Assembly: GCF_000577275.2 (NCBI RefSeq) | Contig: NZ_HG916855.1 | Location: forward strand, 1,550,001 to 1,614,000 | Origin: Rhizobium favelukesii | GTDB taxonomy: Bacteria > Pseudomonadota > Alphaproteobacteria > Rhizobiales > Rhizobiaceae | Direction of reading: 5' to 3' | DNA length: 64,000 bases | Shown here: in pieces, positions 17,049 through 25,282 of the stretch | How positions within the stretch are numbered: the first letter of the stretch is position 1 | Layout: every line of letters starts with the position of its first letter | Position numbers and translations under genes: made by a program | Notes under the pieces: model-generated | Told to the model about the DNA's origin: nothing | The model's input: only the letters and a program-made list of their open reading frames with translations | The model's database searches: none

Positions 17049-17720
17049 CTATTTGACGGCGAGCCATATGACGTGACGCGCGCCACCGCGCTTGCCGTTG
17101 GCGCGCGTGTTGACCGTCTCGACGTCCAAGCCGCAGTCACCAAGCCGCCGGGTGAAACCGGCATCCGGCCCTGATGACCAGACGGCGAGAACGCCGCCGG
17201 GGCGCAGGGCATCGCGTGCAGCCCGCAGGCCTGCAAAATCGTAGAGACGATCGTTGGAGCGTCGCGTCAGGCCATCAGGCCCATTGTCGACGTCAAGCAA
17301 GATGGCGTCGAATTGCGTCTTGCTTTGCCGCACCAGTTCGCCAACGTCGCCCTGGTGAATGGCAACGCGTGGATCGTCGAGGCAACCCTGAAATACTTCT
17401 GACATCGGGCCACGCGCCCATTGCACCACCGCCGGTACGAGTTCGGCAACGATGATCGATGATTCTTGTGGCAAAACGGAAAGGGCAGCACGCAACGTGA
17501 AACCCATTCCGAGACCGCCGATCAGGACATTCGGACGCGCGCGCCCCTTGATCTTTTCATGGGAAAGCGTCGCGAGCGCCTCCTCGGAGCCGCTCAGGCG
17601 GTTGTTCATCAGCTCGTTCGAGCCCAGCATGATCGAGAATTCGCTGCCTCGCCGCTTGAGGCGCAATTCGCCGCTTTCTCCGGGAATGGGGGCGGAATCA
17701 AGTTGAATCCAGGGGAGCAT
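17049..17720 (-). CDS. Spermidine-synthase-like SAM-fold protein
   Basis: A 223-residue protein with a Rossmann nucleotide-binding core: VLIGGLGMGFTLRAAL (residues 65-80) is the glycine-rich loop, IIVAELVPAVVQWARG the second strand, and FDAILLDVDNGPDGL resembles the active-site loop of polyamine synthases and their methyltransferase-like relatives. It is shorter than true spermidine synthases (about 280 residues) and the catalytic Asp context differs, so it may be a methyltransferase. It is convergent with the aldolase gene and has no clear operon partner. Confidence 0.75.
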   Translation of the reverse strand: MLPWIQLDSAPIPGESGELRLKRRGSEFSIMLGSNELMNNRLSGSEEALATLSHEKIKGRARPNVLIGGLGMGFTLRAALSVLPQESSIIVAELVPAVVQWARGPMSEVFQGCLDDPRVAIHQGDVGELVRQSKTQFDAILLDVDNGPDGLTRRSNDRLYDFAGLRAARDALRPGGVLAVWSSGPDAGFTRRLGDCGLDVETVNTRANGKRGGARHVIWLAVK

Positions 17721-17813
17721 GTCTGTCGTGCCTCGCGTTGCGCGGTTCCCCTAGCACAGAAATGGCAGACCCGCGAACCTGGAAGCAGGCTCGCGGCGGC
17801 TGCAAGGTTTGCT

Positions 17814-18095
17814 TCAGTTCCTTTCAAGGCAAGCTTGGCTGTTGCCTTGGACCCCACGGCGCTGTGGCGGGCATTGCGTCCATTGTATATTACCGGACCC
17901 CGTCGTACTGCCGGTCTGGAACGTGTCGAACGGTATCGCGAATCCACCGCTCGGTGCCTCGTCTTCGCGGGAAGTCCCGAGCGGCGGCGATCCGTCGAAG
18001 CGGCCGCTGCTGTCCATGCCCATATTCGCTTGCGCAAAGGCCGAACCAGCGAAACTGAGGACGAGGACTGAAGTCACTGCGATAAGCCTGCGCAT
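17814..18095 (-). CDS. Small secreted protein, unknown function
   Basis: A 93-residue protein with an evident Sec signal peptide (MRRLIAVTSVLVLSFAGSAF, cleavage after AFA). The mature part is short, Gly/Ser/Pro-rich and low in structure, with two cysteines near the end (QCPPQRRG and ACLERN). GAAGGGA lies upstream of the ATG at 18095. It stands alone between a SAM-fold protein and an acylphosphatase. The family is unknown. Confidence 0.65.
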   Translation of the reverse strand: MRRLIAVTSVLVLSFAGSAFAQANMGMDSSGRFDGSPPLGTSREDEAPSGGFAIPFDTFQTGSTTGSGNIQWTQCPPQRRGVQGNSQACLERN

Positions 18096-18296
18096 GATCG
18101 AGATCCCTTCACGTTGATGCAATTGTGAGTATAGTGCGCCGTTTGATTTGCGCCAGCGGCTCGAGGGGGATATGGCGTTGAAATCGCGCGATATCTGGGT
18201 GACGCCCAACGATTGTCGTATGCTGCGGGACAGACCGTGCTTGAATTCTCTCCCACTGTTCCAGATTGCCTACAAGGCACGCGAATGGAGGCGAGC

Positions 18297-18581
18297 ATGG
18301 GGAAGGATCGGAAGGCAGCGTTGGTGCGGATATCCGGTCGGGTCCAGGGCGTCAGTTTTCGCGTCTGGACACGCGCCCGGGCTGAACAGCTCGGTCTGGT
18401 GGGCTGGGTCCGCAACGAAGGTGATGGATCCGTGAAAGCGCTCATTGCCGGCCCGGAGACGGCCGTATCGGCGATGTTGAAGGAATTCTGGAACGGACCG
18501 CCCGGCGCGTCGGTCGTTGCTGTCGAAGTGGAAGTGGCATCTCCTGAGGCGATACCCTCCGGGTTCCAGATCACAGCGTAG
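18297..18581 (+). CDS. acyP: Acylphosphatase
   Basis: A 94-residue enzyme that hydrolyses carboxyl-phosphate bonds of acylphosphates. The signature GRVQGVSFRVWTRARA (about residues 14-29) contains the catalytic Arg, and GWVRNEGDGSVKALIAG holds the catalytic Asn. Usual length is about 90 residues. Of the possible starts, ATG 18297 (MGKDRKAALV) has GGAGG at ideal distance. ATG 18285 is four codons upstream. No neighbours point to a pathway. Confidence 0.9.
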   Translation: MGKDRKAALVRISGRVQGVSFRVWTRARAEQLGLVGWVRNEGDGSVKALIAGPETAVSAMLKEFWNGPPGASVVAVEVEVASPEAIPSGFQITA

Positions 18582-18781
18582 CTACGCCAACTGAAGGCGA
18601 AGAGGGTGTGCCTGCAGATGGCACCACGTGCACCGTGATGAACGAAGAAAGCGGTCAGCGCGCAGGACAGGCGGAAAAACCCGTCGGGTCGACGGACGCA
18701 CGGATTGAGAATTGTGGATGAAATGTCGACCCATACGCTTCATAATTGCACGTCCAAGAGCCGTTGAGATTGCAAATCTTT

Positions 18782-19007
18782 GGTAAACAGGGAAGTTTTC
18801 GAACTACCGTTGGCCATCGGCTTATTTTTGTTCACGGATTCGCGAAAAATGAGGCCGACAACATCACAAAGAAGGAGAAGGAAGCCCTTCGAATAGCTGT
18901 GTGATGTTTACGTGCTCGCCGACGACAAAGAGCTCTCTGAGATGATTAAAAAGACGACGATATTGGAGATTACGTGTCATGAGCCGGATTCTGAAGAACG
19001 TACATAA
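18782..19007 (+). pseudogene. Remnant of a RelE/HigB-type toxin
   Basis: The frame from 18782 reads GKQGSFRTTVGHRLIFVHGFAKNEADNI and on to a stop at 18904. Shifting by one base continues as VYVLADDKELSEMIKK and TTILEITCHEPDSEERT to a stop at 19005-19007. This is the C-terminal half of a HigB-like toxin (typical order GGYR-I-IFVYGFAKNE then LL-D-A-G-LIEV). No N-terminal half is found upstream, so the gene is both truncated and frameshifted. Its end overlaps the start of the antitoxin frame, as in intact loci. Confidence 0.75.
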
Positions 19008-19282
19008 GTCTGCGGCCAGCCTGCATGAGGCAGGCTTCGTCGACGACGTGACGATGAGGGAGTTCGACGCACTTTGCCTTCCTCTTTTACGTGACTATTC
19101 TCCCGAGGAAATTAAGAGGATTGGAGCCTCAAACAAAGGCTAGCCAGGCTGTGTTTGCCAGCTTTCTCAATGTTAAGAAAGTTACTGTTGCCGCATGGGA
19201 GCAAGGTAATAAAAAACCAAGCAGCACCGCCATCAAGATTCTTGATCTCGTTGAGCGTAAGGGACTGGACGTTCTGCGATAG
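18979..19282 (+). pseudogene. Frameshifted HigA/NadS-like antitoxin
   Basis: From ATG 18979 the frame reads MSRILKNVHKSAASLHEAGF and then VTMREFDALCLPLLRDYSPEEIKRI to a stop at 19141-19143. The continuation lies one frame over: KASQAVFASFLNVKKVTVAAWEQ, then ILDLVERKGLDVLR to 19282. Together they give a standard antitoxin of about 100 residues with an XRE helix-turn-helix. One extra A in the AAC-AAA-GGC run near 19133 explains the break. With the toxin also broken, the locus looks dead. Confidence 0.8.
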
Positions 19283-19500
19283 AAATAAAGTCGACTTGTT
19301 TAACATAAATGCCCGCCATGTGACCGCGGTCTTTGCCGTTTCCTTCCATCTGCCACCGAACGGCGCGCCCTACCTTGCCGACCGGTCCACGAACAATTGG
19401 CAGTGGAGAACGGGTGGACGCGTGACGCGGGCCGCACATTCGTTGCTACACTCTGTTGCTGGAGACTCAGGAAGGTCTCTAAAAACTGAAGAGTGTGGCC

Positions 19501-20742
19501 ATGTCCTCATTTCGTTTTATCCATGCTGCCGATCTACACCTCGGGAGCCCCATGCTGGGGTTGGCGTCGAAGGATACCGATGTCGCTGCCCAGTTCATTG
19601 AAGCGACTAGGAACGCTCTCTCTACGCTCGTCAGCAGGGCGATTGACCTGGCCGTCGACTTCATCGTCATCGCCGGCGACATTTACGACGGCGACTGGAA
19701 GGACAACAAAATAGGCTTGTTCTTCAACCGAGAAATGGCACGGCTCCAACGAGCGGGAATTCCCGTTTATCTTCTGCGCGGAAACCATGATGCGGTAAGC
19801 GTCGTCACGAAAACGATCACACTTCCCGACAACGTTTTTGAGTTTCCGACAAATCGTCCAGGGACATTCCGGATCGATAGCCTCAAGGTCGCGTTGCATG
19901 GACAAGGCTTCGTCGAGCGATCAGCGACCGAGAACCTCGCGATCGGATACCCGCGGCGGGAACAAGGGTGGTTCAATATAGGCGTTCTCCACACCTCTCT
20001 TTCGGGACGAGAGCCGCATGCCCCTTATGCTCCCTGTTCTGTCGACGATCTCCGGTCACGTGGTTACGATTACTGGGCGCTCGGGCACGTTCATCAGTTC
20101 GAGGAAGTTTCTGCCGATCCGCCGGTCATCTTTCCCGGAAATCTTCAGGGGCGCAGCGTTCGAGAGGTCGGTGCGAAAGGCGCCGTGCTCGTGACTGTCG
20201 GAGATAGTCACGTGGAGTACGAGCGGATCATCGTGGATGGTGCGCGCTTCTGTGAAGTGAAGGCAATGCTCGAACCGCACCACAGCATGATTGATATCCT
20301 GCAGATGGTGGAGCGAGCCGGTAGAACCTGCGCGGACGAAGGCGAGGGAAGGCCGCTTGCAGTTCGCGTCCGATTGAGTGGTCATTCTGAGCTACAGAGC
20401 AATTTCGTCGTCAATCGGCATCAGTGGCGGGACGAGATCCAGGCCTCGCTTCATCGTGCGCACGAAAATATCTGGCTTGAGAAACTAGAAGTCCGGCTTT
20501 CGACAGGGTTGCAAGAAAAACCGAGCGGCGATGCACATGCTGGACTGGATCTCAGGCAGCTCGTCAGTCTTGCAGACGACCGGAAGGAACTCCTGCTCGA
20601 GGCGCAAGCCCTGATATCCTCGATCGCAATAAAGCTGCCGGGGGGAGCCGCTGCAGATGAATCGCCGTTGGAAGTGAGTGCCGAGGCACTGCTCGAGGAG
20701 GCGAAGCAATTGCTTTTCGCCCGCACTGAGATGGGTCTGTGA
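19501..20742 (+). CDS. SbcD/Mre11-like DNA repair exonuclease (YhaO type)
   Basis: A 413-residue calcineurin-like phosphoesterase. All nuclease motifs are present: HAADLHLGSP (residues 7-16), VIAGDIYDGD (about 54-63), LRGNHD (about 92-97), VLHTSL (about 161) and ALGHVHQF (about 193). The metal ligands Asp, His, Asn and His are therefore intact. A C-terminal domain of about 150 residues should dock to the ATPase. The start may be ATG 19501 or GTG 19495. Its stop abuts the next gene, so the two are co-translated and form an Mre11-Rad50-like complex acting on DNA ends. Confidence 0.9.
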   Translation: MSSFRFIHAADLHLGSPMLGLASKDTDVAAQFIEATRNALSTLVSRAIDLAVDFIVIAGDIYDGDWKDNKIGLFFNREMARLQRAGIPVYLLRGNHDAVSVVTKTITLPDNVFEFPTNRPGTFRIDSLKVALHGQGFVERSATENLAIGYPRREQGWFNIGVLHTSLSGREPHAPYAPCSVDDLRSRGYDYWALGHVHQFEEVSADPPVIFPGNLQGRSVREVGAKGAVLVTVGDSHVEYERIIVDGARFCEVKAMLEPHHSMIDILQMVERAGRTCADEGEGRPLAVRVRLSGHSELQSNFVVNRHQWRDEIQASLHRAHENIWLEKLEVRLSTGLQEKPSGDAHAGLDLRQLVSLADDRKELLLEAQALISSIAIKLPGGAAADESPLEVSAEALLEEAKQLLFARTEMGL

Positions 20743-23700
20743 ATGCGATTCGATACGCTCGACATCATCCGATATGGATCCCTGACCAACAAGGTCCTTC
20801 CTTTTCGGCAAAACGCGAGGCTGCATCTGATTTATGGACCGAACGAGGCGGGAAAGTCCTCTGCGCTCCGCTCGATGTCGGATTTGCTCTTCGGCTTCCC
20901 GCATGTTGCGAGGGACGACCATCTTCATGACGCGACGACCCTTCGTGTTGGGGCTTCGCTCTCGTCTCGCAACGGGAGCGAGCTCGCCTTCCGTCGCCGA
21001 CGCGGTCGAAAGAACACGCTTCTCGACAACTCCGATGACGAGCGCTCGCTCTCCGAGGATGCACTGCAGCCATTTCTGGGCGCCGTGGACAGAACCGTGT
21101 TCGAAAGAGCATTCGGCTTGGACTCGGATCGCCTCCGAGCCGGTGGTGTGGAAATGCTCGAGCATGACGGAGAGATCGGAAGTTTACTGTTCTCGGCTGC
21201 TTCCGGGCTGACCGGATTGAGCAGTCTGAGAGTGTCTCTCGATGCTGAAGCCGAAAATATCTTCGCTCAGCGACGGTCCAAGGAACGACTGTTCTACCAG
21301 GCGTTGGACAGGCATGATGATGCTCGCAGACTTGAGAAGTTGCATGAGCTTCGCGCGGGCGACTGGAAAAAGCTGATAGAAGAGGCGACCCACCTGGAAC
21401 GGGAGCTCGCCGAAATTCATGCTCGACGGACACAAGTCAAACTGAATCTGCACGCACTGACACTGCGACGTTCGCTCGAGCCGCTGCTGCGAGAAATTGA
21501 TCTCGACGTCAATGCCTTGGAAGGTTTTTCTGATCTGGAGCATGTGCCAGCCAGCGTGGAACCGAAGCTGGACGCTGCTCTCGCATCTCATCAGGAGGCT
21601 GAGCAAACCGTTTCGTCTCTACAGGAGCAAGTGTCACGGTTGGTGGATACGCTCGCGGCAAGCACGGTGAATGACGAGATCCGTGAAGCTGCCGCGCATA
21701 TCCGGCAACTTTACGCGGATAAGGGTATCTACCTCAAGGCGAGGGAAGATTTGCCGCGTGTCATCGCTGAGGCTCAAGAATTCGAAGCTAGACTTGGCCA
21801 GTTGGGCAAGCGGTTGGGTATCGACACAAACGATAAGTCGTTGGCTGACCAGCAGCCCACAGACGCAAATCTCGCGCTACTGAGAGCGCTCACGATGGAA
21901 GGTCGAGAACTGAGCCGATCGCTCACCGCCTTGGACAAACAGCTCAGTGAAGAAACCCAATATCTGAATGAGTTGGAGAGAAACCAACGCCCCGGCTCCT
22001 CGATCGACCCGAAATTCTTCACTGAACGCCTGGTGGCAATTCAGCCCACCTTTGCGGAGATCGACAAGATCGATTTGCTGACCGTGAAGCTCGCCCGCAC
22101 GACGGCGGACCTTTCGGAGGCGACGGCGCGGCTCGTTCCCAGCGTCGACGACCTCGACGCGGTATTAGCCGCCCCATTGCCTGACCTGAATGCATTGTCG
22201 GAATTGCGGAAGCTGGAGGATCAAGCTGCGACAGGCATCCGCGATGCCATGTCACGTTTGAATTCGGTCCAGGACGAGCGGCAAAACATCATTCGCGAAA
22301 TAGACGGGCTGGAGCGAGCGGAGTACTTGGTTACGAGGAGCGACATCCTCAATTCGCGAAGTTCAAGGCAAAATCTCTGGGACAAATACCGGGACGCTCC
22401 AACTGCGGCCGCAGGCCTTGCATTGCAAGCTGCAATGAACGAGAGCGACAGGCTCGCCGATCTAGCGTTTGCAGGAGCAGAGCGCGTTGCTCGCCACAGT
22501 CAGCTTAAGGCACAGCTGGCCGAGAAGGATCATCTCATGGATGATGCGGTTCAGGCGGAAGCCGTCGCACAAGAGGCACATCGTCAAACCCAATCCGAAC
22601 TCGCGCAGCTATTTCTCGGTGTGCCCGTCTCACCCTCAACGACTGGGCAGATGATTGAGTGGCGTCGCTCCCTCGCGGAGCTGGAAAGGCAACGCCATGC
22701 GGTGCTGGAGTTGCAAGACGACGTCACGAAGCTTCGACTGACGGAGCAGCGGATTTTGCCCGCGCTGGTATCTATTAGCGATGAGGCTGGTTTCGAAGGG
22801 GCAGGAAATCTCCCCGCCGTTGCCTTGGGCCGTGCGCTGGATCGGCACCTCAGCAGGCTGGCGGAGCTTTGGCAGCAAGGGCGCACTTCAGAGATCAGAC
22901 GCTCCGCGGCGATGGACAAGATCAATGACCTGGATGAGCAAAAGCGGAGAGCTAGGCTTTCGATCGAGCAATGGCAAAGCACACTCTCTGACGCAGCCGC
23001 CTTGTTAAAGGTGCCGTTTAACGCGACGATTGAAATGATTGAAGCCGCTTTGGAAGTCTGGCGCGAGGTTCCCGAAATCGTTGCGCAGCGGAACAACCGC
23101 CAACGGCGGGTCGACGGGATGAAGCGAGACATCGCTGCATTCGAGGCAACCGCGGCTAAGCTCGTAAGGAGTGCCGCTGCGGACCTCTCAGGCCTTTCTG
23201 CCGATGCGGCCGTCGACATATTGCAGGAGCGCGCGCAGGACGCGGAGGCTTCCTATAGACATCGACGTGCGACAGAAGAACAGCTCACGCAGGCGAACGC
23301 ACGTTACGAACGGTGTTTCGCCGCCCTGCAAGACGCGAAGGAAAACCTTCAAGACATTTCCTCAGGGTTGCCTGACGCTGAAAATCCCATCGAGTCGCGC
23401 CGGCGTCTAAAGCGACGCAATGAAGCTCTAGAGAGGCTTTCTTCAAGCCGCAGGCGCTTCGCCGAAAACGCGGAGGGGCAATCTGAAGACGCTGTTCGAG
23501 CGTCGTTGACAGATTTCGACCGCGCAAAAGCAGGATTGGAAATCGAACGTCTGCAGAAGGCCGATGCCAACCACTTCGAGGAGTACGGTGAGCTCTCCGC
23601 GCGGCTGGCCGAAAACCTGCGGCAGCGCCGTGAGCTGGAAACGGGAAAGACCGCTGAGCACGCCGTGTTCGAGCGCCTTTCGGCCGAAGAAGAGGCGAAG

Positions 23701-24192
23701 GAACTTGCTCGCCAATGGGTCGTGCTGAAGCTCGCGGCACGCGTGTTGGGAAGTTCGATAGAGGCCTTTCGTGAAACGCAAACCGATCCTGTCATGAACA
23801 GAGCAAGCCTCGCATTTTCGATGCTCACCGGTGGAGCATTCAGCCGGCTGGTTCAGGAGTATGGCGAAAACGATGTGCTTCATCTCATGGCGGAGCGTCC
23901 GACGGGAGAGAGGGTGCCGGTGAAAGGTGGATTGAGCGAGGGTACCGGTGATCAGCTCTATCTCGCGCTTCGCCTGGCTTTTCTTGAGGATTATTGCCTG
24001 AAGAACGAGCCAATCCCGCTGATCGCTGACGATATTTTCCAGACCTTCGACGATGACCGCACCGCGGCTGGACTGAAGGCGTTGGCGTCTACCTCCAAAA
24101 CATTTCAGACGATATTGTTCACGCACCAGCGCAGCGTAGTCGAAATTGCGCGGCGGGAATTGGGCGAGGGTCTTGATCTCATCGCCATGTGA
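20743..24192 (+). CDS. Rad50/SbcC-like AAA ATPase with long coiled coil (YhaN type)
   Basis: A 1149-residue SMC-like ATPase. Walker A is GPNEAGKSS (residues 32-40). A long charged coiled-coil region runs from about 180 to 980. The C-terminal head has the signature LSEGTGDQLYLALRLAF, Walker B LIADDIFQTFDD and an H-loop FTHQR. No CxxC zinc hook is visible in the coil, which fits YhaN-type proteins and differs from classical SbcC/Rad50. The ATG follows the upstream stop directly. The pair is probably a DNA-end-processing repair complex. A role against foreign DNA is conceivable but unsupported. Confidence 0.9.
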   Translation: MRFDTLDIIRYGSLTNKVLPFRQNARLHLIYGPNEAGKSSALRSMSDLLFGFPHVARDDHLHDATTLRVGASLSSRNGSELAFRRRRGRKNTLLDNSDDERSLSEDALQPFLGAVDRTVFERAFGLDSDRLRAGGVEMLEHDGEIGSLLFSAASGLTGLSSLRVSLDAEAENIFAQRRSKERLFYQALDRHDDARRLEKLHELRAGDWKKLIEEATHLERELAEIHARRTQVKLNLHALTLRRSLEPLLREIDLDVNALEGFSDLEHVPASVEPKLDAALASHQEAEQTVSSLQEQVSRLVDTLAASTVNDEIREAAAHIRQLYADKGIYLKAREDLPRVIAEAQEFEARLGQLGKRLGIDTNDKSLADQQPTDANLALLRALTMEGRELSRSLTALDKQLSEETQYLNELERNQRPGSSIDPKFFTERLVAIQPTFAEIDKIDLLTVKLARTTADLSEATARLVPSVDDLDAVLAAPLPDLNALSELRKLEDQAATGIRDAMSRLNSVQDERQNIIREIDGLERAEYLVTRSDILNSRSSRQNLWDKYRDAPTAAAGLALQAAMNESDRLADLAFAGAERVARHSQLKAQLAEKDHLMDDAVQAEAVAQEAHRQTQSELAQLFLGVPVSPSTTGQMIEWRRSLAELERQRHAVLELQDDVTKLRLTEQRILPALVSISDEAGFEGAGNLPAVALGRALDRHLSRLAELWQQGRTSEIRRSAAMDKINDLDEQKRRARLSIEQWQSTLSDAAALLKVPFNATIEMIEAALEVWREVPEIVAQRNNRQRRVDGMKRDIAAFEATAAKLVRSAAADLSGLSADAAVDILQERAQDAEASYRHRRATEEQLTQANARYERCFAALQDAKENLQDISSGLPDAENPIESRRRLKRRNEALERLSSSRRRFAENAEGQSEDAVRASLTDFDRAKAGLEIERLQKADANHFEEYGELSARLAENLRQRRELETGKTAEHAVFERLSAEEEAKELARQWVVLKLAARVLGSSIEAFRETQTDPVMNRASLAFSMLTGGAFSRLVQEYGENDVLHLMAERPTGERVPVKGGLSEGTGDQLYLALRLAFLEDYCLKNEPIPLIADDIFQTFDDDRTAAGLKALASTSKTFQTILFTHQRSVVEIARRELGEGLDLIAM

Positions 24193-24394
24193 GGGCAGCG
24201 TCGTGGCGTCCTACAACTTGAATAAGCGCGACATAGAAAACGCCGTGGCAGGCGCTCATGCTCGACAGCGCCAGATCAGGTAGCTTCTTCTTAGTCGCTA
24301 CGCAGCGTTCCAGGGCTAGACATCTGCACTGAGGCACCGCGCGCTGGAACACGTTCGCATTGTTCTGTGCCCCGCAAAACCGCGGGGCGCCAGA

Positions 24395-24402
24395 GGGAAG
24401 AC
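24395..24402. repeat. Left target-site duplication of the first IS66 element
   Basis: GGGAAGAC at 24395-24402 recurs at 27210-27217, directly outside the two ends of the element. Eight base pairs is the standard duplication length for IS66. Confidence 0.93.
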
Positions 24403-24491
24403 GTGAGCGTCCGGTGAGCGGATTTTGGTTCGGTGCGGGATTGGCGCAAGTTACGGCACAGATGATTCATTTGTGACGTAACAGGGTGTGA

Positions 24492-24878
24492 ATGGGCAAG
24501 GTTGAGATCCTGACGGGTGCCGAGCGACAACGTCGATGGTCCACTGAACTGAAGCTTTCGATATTGCAGGAAGCGTTCAGCGCGGATGGCAGCGTTTCGG
24601 ATGTAGCGCGCCGGCACGACGTCCTTCCGCAGCAGATATACGCCTGGCGCAAGAAGTTCGCGCCACCCGAATTGAACCCTCCACAGACCCCATCGTTCAT
24701 CCCGGTGTCGCTTATCGGAGCATCGGAGAGCGTGAGTGACGGTTCCAAGAGGATTGGTGCCCGGTCGAGATGCAAAGACGTTGAAATCGTCTTGAGGAAT
24801 GGCCGCTTACTGAGAATTGCAGCGGACATGGATCTCGAAATGCTATCGTCGCTTGTTGCTTGTGTGGAGGCCGCATGA
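24492..24878 (+). CDS. tnpA: IS66 accessory protein TnpA
   Basis: A 128-residue small IS66 protein with an N-terminal helix-turn-helix of the transposase_8 type (RRWSTELKLSILQEAFSADG, then VSDVARRHDVLPQQIYAWRKKF). It probably binds the element ends. It overlaps tnpB by 4 bp (ATGA), as is typical of translationally coupled IS66 genes. Confidence 0.92.
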   Translation: MGKVEILTGAERQRRWSTELKLSILQEAFSADGSVSDVARRHDVLPQQIYAWRKKFAPPELNPPQTPSFIPVSLIGASESVSDGSKRIGARSRCKDVEIVLRNGRLLRIAADMDLEMLSSLVACVEAA

Positions 24879-25222
24879 TCGGGCCTTCTGGAAATGTGCG
24901 GGTTTATCTGGCCTGCGGAGTGACCGACATGCGGCGTGGCATTGATGGACTGTCGGCGCTCGTTGAGACGGCCATTAAGGAGGCGCCGGGCTCCGGCGCA
25001 ATCTTCGGCTTCCGCGGAAAACGCGCTGATCGGATCAAACTTTTATGGTGGGATGGCCAAGGGTTCTGCCTATTTTACAAAATTTTGGAGCGCGGATACT
25101 TTCCCTGGCCGACGGCGAAGGATGGGGTTGCGCATCTGACGCAAGCTCAGTTGTCGATGCTTGTTGAGGGGATCGACTGGCGCCGACCGGCGTGGACTTC
25201 CGCGCCCGGTCGAACGGGTTAA
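24875..25222 (+). CDS. tnpB: IS66 accessory protein TnpB
   Basis: A 115-residue IS66 Orf2 protein. MIGPSGNVRVYLACGVTDMRRGIDGL is the family N-terminus, followed by FRGKRADRIKLLWWDGQGFCLFYK. It is required for transposition in studied IS66 members although its biochemical role is unclear. The ATG at 24875 overlaps the tnpA stop. The open frame begins five codons earlier. Confidence 0.93.
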   Translation: MIGPSGNVRVYLACGVTDMRRGIDGLSALVETAIKEAPGSGAIFGFRGKRADRIKLLWWDGQGFCLFYKILERGYFPWPTAKDGVAHLTQAQLSMLVEGIDWRRPAWTSAPGRTG

Positions 25223-25282
25223 AAGCTATATTTTGCAAGGACATCCGGGGCATAACGCTAGCGCTTCCGGCGCAAATCGGCT

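Noticed and set aside
19283-19500. Possible small gene or promoter element upstream of the SbcD-like gene
   Set aside because: Frames here have no translation signals and no repeat or palindrome stands out.
23443-24126. Frames antisense to the Rad50-like ATPase
   Set aside because: Coding evidence for the plus-strand ATPase head (signature, Walker B, H-loop) is decisive.
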